Shown: positions 46,066-49,790 of the stretch, in pieces
How the letters are laid out: every line of letters begins with the position of its first letter
Position numbering within the stretch: the first letter of the stretch is position 1
Assembly (NCBI GenBank): GCA_012514505.1
Contig: JAAZAD010000347.1
Location: forward strand, 1 to 49,790
Length of the DNA: 49,790 bases
Reading direction: 5' to 3'
From: Rhodococcus sp. (in: high G+C Gram-positive bacteria)
GTDB taxonomy: Bacteria > Actinomycetota > Actinomycetes > Mycobacteriales > Mycobacteriaceae
Notes under the pieces: model-generated
Told to the model about the DNA's origin: nothing
Seen by the model: only the letters and a program-made list of their open reading frames with translations
Database searches by the model: none
Position numbers and translations under genes: made by a program

Positions 46066-46163
46066 ATACCACACTGCTTGGTCCCATTCCTTATCCGTTA
46101 GCGTATTGCTATGAACTACTCGCCGCCTGCGCCTCGATTCTTTGTGGTTGAGGAGTGACCGAG

Positions 46164-46739
46164 GTGGGTGGCGCCACGCCGTTCGCCCGTTCGCTGCCTT
46201 GGGTCCTGCTGATCGGTGGCATCGTCGGTCTGATCGCCTCGTTCGTACTCACCGTGGAGAAGTTCTCCGTCGCCGCCGACGCGACCTACAGGCCGTCCTG
46301 CAGTATCAACCAAGTCCTGGACTGTGGGTCGGTGATGAGCACCGAGCAAGCGTCGGTGTTCGGTTTCCCCAATCCGCTGCTCGGCATCGCCGGATTCGCG
46401 CTGGTTGCAGCCACCGGCGCAGGCCTACTCGCGGGCGCTCGCTTCACCCGCTGGTACTGGCTGGCGTTGCAGATCGGCGTCACCGCAGCAGTGGTGTTCG
46501 TACATTGGCTGATCGTCCAGAGCCTCTACGTCATCGGCGCACTGTGCCCGTACTGCATGATCGTGTGGGCGGTCACCTTCCCGATCTTCTGGTACGTGAC
46601 TCTGCGAAATCTGCACCACGGCACCTTCTCCCGTCCGGTCCGTGCCGACGTGGTCTCCGCGGCCGGTAACCATCTCGTACCCGTCGCTGTGTGGTTCCTG
46701 GCCGTCACTGCACTGGTGATCTATCGATTCAACTCATGA
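46164..46739 (+). CDS. VKOR-family membrane thiol oxidoreductase
   Basis: A 191-residue protein with five membrane helices. The active CxxC is CPYC (about residue 131), and the loop pair lies in SCSINQVLDCGSVM (C46 and C54). VKOR proteins reoxidise the periplasmic disulfide-forming enzyme using quinone; in mycobacteria VKOR replaces DsbB. The GTG at 46164 is preferred since GAGGAG (46150-46155) is 8 bases upstream; GTG at 46155 is in frame but lacks a ribosome site. No DsbA is next to it, but three small cysteine-bearing secreted proteins are in the surrounding 6 kb. It converges with the next gene, overlapping 11 bases. Confidence 0.88.
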   Translation: MGGATPFARSLPWVLLIGGIVGLIASFVLTVEKFSVAADATYRPSCSINQVLDCGSVMSTEQASVFGFPNPLLGIAGFALVAATGAGLLAGARFTRWYWLALQIGVTAAVVFVHWLIVQSLYVIGALCPYCMIVWAVTFPIFWYVTLRNLHHGTFSRPVRADVVSAAGNHLVPVAVWFLAVTALVIYRFNS

Positions 46740-47220
46740 AGCCGTCCGGGAGGAATCCCCCGAACAAACCCTCGAAGAACTCGAATATTCCGCCTGAACC
46801 CCCTGCGGGAAGCGTGACGGTCACAGGTTCGCGCATGACGGCCTCGGGGTCGGTGGGCAGTGCAATATGCACGCCGTCATCGCATTCGAAGGACACCGTG
46901 TAGGTGCCATCCGGGAGTTCCGGTGAGCGAATCGTCAGATTCCCCATACCGTCGACTGCATACGATTGGCTGAAGAACCCGTCCTTGGTGCCCCCGTCCG
47001 GGAACGAACTCCACATATTGCTCATGCACTTCGGGGTTCCCGCATCAGAAGTCATGCCCCAGTACTCGACGGTGATGACGTTGCCGCTCGCGGTGGCGTC
47101 CATTGTTCCACCGGTTATTCGTGCGGAGCTGACTGCCGGGAGCGCGACGGAGGTCAGAAGGGTGACCCCGCCGACGACGCCAATGGCTGCGGCGCGACAT
47201 TTTGTGAATGTGCTGTTCAT
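46729..47220 (-). CDS. Secreted protein with Ig-like motif GTYTVSFEC, unknown function
   Basis: A 163-residue protein. The signal peptide runs to about residue 33 (VSSARI). The mature part has two cysteines (PKCMS and SFECDD) likely joined, beta-strand-rich sequence and a Gly/Phe-rich tail (GGIFEFFEGLFGGFLPDGF). I recognise no named domain. The motif LPDGTYTVSFEC is like LGTGTHQVSAEC of the secreted protein at 47852-48277, so the two may be distant relatives. The 3' end overlaps the VKOR gene by 11 bases on the opposite strand. Confidence 0.72.
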   Translation of the reverse strand: MNSTFTKCRAAAIGVVGGVTLLTSVALPAVSSARITGGTMDATASGNVITVEYWGMTSDAGTPKCMSNMWSSFPDGGTKDGFFSQSYAVDGMGNLTIRSPELPDGTYTVSFECDDGVHIALPTDPEAVMREPVTVTLPAGGSGGIFEFFEGLFGGFLPDGFMS

Positions 47221-47352
47221 AGCGAACTCCTTAGTCAGGCGAATTCAGTGTGCGCGCAGCGCGGGCGCCCGAATATGACCCATGGGGTGGAATTCCTCCA
47301 CACCTGACTCGAAGACCCCTGCATCTCGTCGCCCCCCGACCTGACATGCGAA

Positions 47353-47666
47353 GTGTTCTTCCCTTCACAGATGCCAGCGGCACAAGTCGAGCGTTATGCC
47401 GCGCGCTTGGTCAACGAGAGTGACCACGCACTTCGCGACCCAATGCTCGCCAACGGAGCGCGACCGAGGCTTGGCCGCACACCCGTTCGGATACTCGGTG
47501 CAGAGGGCGACGCAGCACGGCCGCCGACGAAGCTCGCGCAACGGCACGCGCCGACGGACTCGAAGCCAAGTTCGTTCCGGGCATCTTCCACGACATGATG
47601 CTGGAACACGGTTGGCGGGGCGTCGCCGAACGCATCCGCGAGTGGCTCGGCACCCACGACCTATAG
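47353..47666 (+). pseudogene. Alpha/beta-hydrolase remnant, N-terminus lost and frameshifted
   Basis: Two frames together read as the C-terminal third of an alpha/beta-hydrolase. The first (from 47353) gives AAQVERYAARLVNESDHAL and then RTPVRILGAEGD, the strand before the catalytic acid. The second (about 47523-47666, stop TAG) gives the catalytic-histidine region VPGIFHDMMLEHGW and ends EWLGTHDL. The shift falls at about 47515-47525. No N-terminal half with a nucleophile elbow is found upstream; 47221-47352 holds nothing I recognise. A decayed gene, not expressed as an enzyme. Confidence 0.7.
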
Positions 47667-47851
47667 ACGGACGATCAAATCGTCGCCGTCCACCTTCGGC
47701 CTAGGTCAATAGCGGACCCGGCAGCCCTCGAATTCGAGTGATCGTCTTCTCGTAACATCGCGATCGCTGGGGACGAGACTGAAGGCACGGGAGGGACTCC
47801 GGTCTTCGGCCGTGCCCTGGCAGGTCGCGGCTGCCCGAAAGGAAGCCAGAA

Positions 47852-48277
47852 ATGAGAGCGACAACTTTTCGATCGACAATGACGGCGGTCGTCGTCACCC
47901 CACTAGTAGCGATGGGCATGAACATGGGAGCGGGGACCGCCTCGGCGGCGACACCACCGACAATCTCGGTGCAAACTGTGGGCACCGATACCTGGTCGGT
48001 GAGTGTCGACGGAACCGCCACTCCCTTTGCGGATCCGACTTTGTGCTACGTCTCCATCGGTATCGTCACTCACGGTGTCGCAGCCGCTGCTTTTACGACT
48101 ACGCTGAGCAACTCGGATGTTGCTGCCTTGGGCACGGGAACCCACCAAGTTTCCGCCGAGTGCCCTCCGAATTCCGGCAACAAGAGCGCGACCCTTCAGT
48201 TGTACTCCCCACGCGACCCCATCAACGACATGCGCACCCAGTTCAGCAGCGACTCGCAAGGAATGTACGGATCGTGA
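47852..48277 (+). CDS. Small secreted protein, two cysteines, unknown function
   Basis: A 141-residue protein with a Sec signal peptide (about 1-33, TASAAT). The mature part of about 108 residues is rich in Thr, Ser and Val, with cysteines in PTLCYVS and VSAECPP and a polar C-terminus (DMRTQFSSDSQGMYGS). An Ig-like beta fold is possible; no family is recognised. AAAGGA (about 47838-47843) stands before the ATG. The 185 bases before it contain only the end of the hydrolase remnant and no other gene; the 168 bases after it, up to the convergent aminotransferase, show nothing I can name. Confidence 0.68.
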   Translation: MRATTFRSTMTAVVVTPLVAMGMNMGAGTASAATPPTISVQTVGTDTWSVSVDGTATPFADPTLCYVSIGIVTHGVAAAAFTTTLSNSDVAALGTGTHQVSAECPPNSGNKSATLQLYSPRDPINDMRTQFSSDSQGMYGS

Positions 48278-48445
48278 TCGAGAGGCGCGCCGAATCTCGA
48301 GCAATCTCCGAGGCCGTTAGCAGCGTGGACGGGTCTCGGGGATCCTCGTCCAAGGCCGGCTACTGTGGATGCAGGTTCCTAAGCAGCACGAGTTCTGATC
48401 AGCGCCATAGTCCACTCCATGCGGGCAACGGTCCGTCAATCTTCT

Positions 48446-49687
48446 TCATACCTCTTTGAGAACGTCTCCCCAGATGCCGAGGGCATCGTCGATCTGCTGT
48501 TCGGTGACGATGAGCGGCGGAACCATTCGCACCACGTTCATGTGCGCCCCGCAGGTGAGCATGAGCAGTCCCTTCTTCGCCGCGAGTTGCTGTGCTGCAA
48601 CTGCTCTGGGTCGGTCGGCGACTCCGTCGGAGGCGGTGAACTCGCTGCCGACGAGTAGTCCCAGCCCACGGACATCGCCGATACCGGCGTCCGCGAGCCG
48701 ACGTGCACCTTCGAGCAGCTGCAACCCTCGAGCGGCTGCGTTGGCGACCAGGCCTTCAGATTCGATCACTTCCAGGGTGGCGACGGCTGCCGCACAGGAG
48801 ACAGCGTTGCCGCCGTAGGTTCCGCCCTGCGAGCCCGGCCATGCCTTGGCCATCAACTCTTGTGAGGCGACCATTCCGGACAGCGGAAAACCACTGGCGA
48901 TACCCTTCGCGATGGTCATGATGTCGGGGCGGACGTCGAAATGCTGGTGTCCGAAATACTTTCCGGTGCGGCCGAATCCGGTCTGAATCTCGTCCATCAC
49001 GAGCAGGATTCCGTGGCGGTCTGCCCGCTCGCGGAGCCCCTGGAAGAACCTCGTGTTGCCGGGAACGTAGCCGCCCTCGCCGAGCACGGGTTCGACGACG
49101 AACGCCGCGGTCTCGTTCGGTGCGGTGACTGTGGCGAACATGTAGTCGAGTTCTTGCAGAGCGAAGTCGGTGGCCTGCTCCTCGGTCCAGCCGTACCGGT
49201 AGGCGTTGGGGAACGGTGCGACGTGCACCCCACCCATCAGCGGGCTGAACCCCGCCGAGAACCTGGTGCCGGAAGTCGTCATGGTGGCGGTGGCGACGGT
49301 GCGGCCGTGGAATCCTCCGTGGAAGACAATCACGTTGGGCCGCCCGGTGGCCTGCCGCGACAGCCGCAACGACGCCTCGACCGCCTCGCTGCCGGAGTTT
49401 GCGAAGAACACCGAATCGAGCCCTTCGGGCAGCACCTCCCCCAGCTTCTCGACGAGCGCGAGCAGCGGCTTGTGCATCACCGTCGTGTACTGGCCGTGGA
49501 TGAGTGACCCGACCTGCTTCTGCGCCGCCGCCACGACATGCGGGTGGCAATGCCCAGTACTGGTCACGCCGATCCCTGCCGTGAAATCCAGGTATCTGCG
49601 ACCGTCCGTGCCATGGAGGTAACAGCCTTCGCCGTGGTCGACGGTGACGGGTGTTGCTTGCGCGAGGAGTGGAGACAGCCGAGTCAC
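48446..49687 (-). CDS. Class III aminotransferase (4-aminobutyrate-type)
   Basis: A 413-residue PLP enzyme of fold type I. NSGSEAVEASLRLSR binds the cofactor phosphate, MDEIQTGFGRTGKYF holds the aspartate, and the Schiff-base lysine is in TIAKGIASGFPLSG. The family includes 4-aminobutyrate, acetylornithine and beta-amino-acid transaminases; a gabT-like role is likely but not proven. The GTG at 49687 lies 27 bases from the predicted GntR site 49714-49725, identical to that before the dehydrogenase-amidase operon. It would move amino groups from an omega-amino acid to a keto acid. Confidence 0.88.
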   Translation of the reverse strand: MTRLSPLLAQATPVTVDHGEGCYLHGTDGRRYLDFTAGIGVTSTGHCHPHVVAAAQKQVGSLIHGQYTTVMHKPLLALVEKLGEVLPEGLDSVFFANSGSEAVEASLRLSRQATGRPNVIVFHGGFHGRTVATATMTTSGTRFSAGFSPLMGGVHVAPFPNAYRYGWTEEQATDFALQELDYMFATVTAPNETAAFVVEPVLGEGGYVPGNTRFFQGLRERADRHGILLVMDEIQTGFGRTGKYFGHQHFDVRPDIMTIAKGIASGFPLSGMVASQELMAKAWPGSQGGTYGGNAVSCAAAVATLEVIESEGLVANAAARGLQLLEGARRLADAGIGDVRGLGLLVGSEFTASDGVADRPRAVAAQQLAAKKGLLMLTCGAHMNVVRMVPPLIVTEQQIDDALGIWGDVLKEV

Positions 49688-49713
49688 GGTGAGACCTCCG
49701 AACGTATTGTCAG

Positions 49714-49725
49714 ATTGTCAACAAT
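49714..49725. promoter_or_regulatory. Second predicted GntR operator
   Basis: ATTGTCAACAAT is the exact reverse complement of the site at 43651-43662, and the match extends one base (GATTGTCAACAAT). A further half-site ATTGTC begins at 49705, so two binding units may be present. It lies just upstream of the aminotransferase start. Confidence 0.6.
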
Positions 49726-49790
49726 ATGCATAACATGGAGCCCGTCAGATGGCAATGGAAATGGGACGGGAAACGTGGGGTTGAGCATGA

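Noticed and set aside
49787..49790. Possible ATG of a divergent gene at the right edge
   Set aside because: Only four bases remain in the window, so nothing can be supported.

Overview
The window is high-GC DNA, almost fully coding, with many GTG/TTG starts and 1-4 nt start/stop overlaps. Its content points to a mycolic-acid actinomycete, most likely Rhodococcus or a close relative: a KstR2-type cholesterol C/D-ring degradation cluster, CYP142 next to an Rv3519-like gene, RecBCD, MMPL, fasciclin lipoprotein and ehuBCDA. The genus is inferred from gene content and order, not from any database search.

Left edge to 11.4 kb. The 3' end of an IS30-type transposase sits beside a DUF2277 gene and a GT87 mannosyltransferase-like gene. 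The sterol block follows. On the minus strand, kstR2-fadA6 and fadE30-ipdF form two short operons. On the plus strand, fadD3, a crotonase, fadE31, fadE32 and fadE33 form one operon with every junction overlapping. A perfect KstR2-type operator lies before kstR2, and a 28-bp near-palindrome containing a one-mismatch copy fills the 48-bp fadE30/fadD3 gap. Together the genes would activate HIP, the indanedione-propionate left after side-chain and A/B-ring loss, with CoA and degrade it.

11.4-25.2 kb. A MarR-ClC pair is divergent from a class I photolyase, which is followed by a TIGR01777 protein, a YeeZ-like SDR and an SRPBCC protein. Convergent to these are two SDRs (one with DUF2867), an MMPL transporter, a secreted lipocalin and a fasciclin lipoprotein whose upstream region resembles a mycobacterial SigK promoter. 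I read this as a possible light or oxidative-stress envelope-lipid island (inference). A PLP-enzyme gene next to it is broken by a single-base frameshift.

25.4-39 kb. The ectoine/hydroxyectoine importer ehuBCDA converges on recD. recC, recB and recD are translationally coupled and start inside the end of a CYP142 cholesterol monooxygenase gene. Divergent from CYP142 is an acetoacetate-decarboxylase-fold protein, the Rv3518c/Rv3519 arrangement of M. tuberculosis.

39-49.8 kb. Exported proteins dominate: a Tat-type neutral ceramidase, an SMP-30-like propeller protein with a hairpin over its ribosome binding site, three small cysteine-containing secreted proteins of unknown function, and a VKOR that could supply their disulfides. 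A GntR/FadR-type regulator is divergent from a D-2-hydroxyacid dehydrogenase-amidase operon. The 13-bp sequence in that divergent gap recurs 6 kb away before a class III aminotransferase, which suggests one small regulon. A decayed alpha/beta-hydrolase lies between. I saw no tRNA, rRNA or CRISPR.
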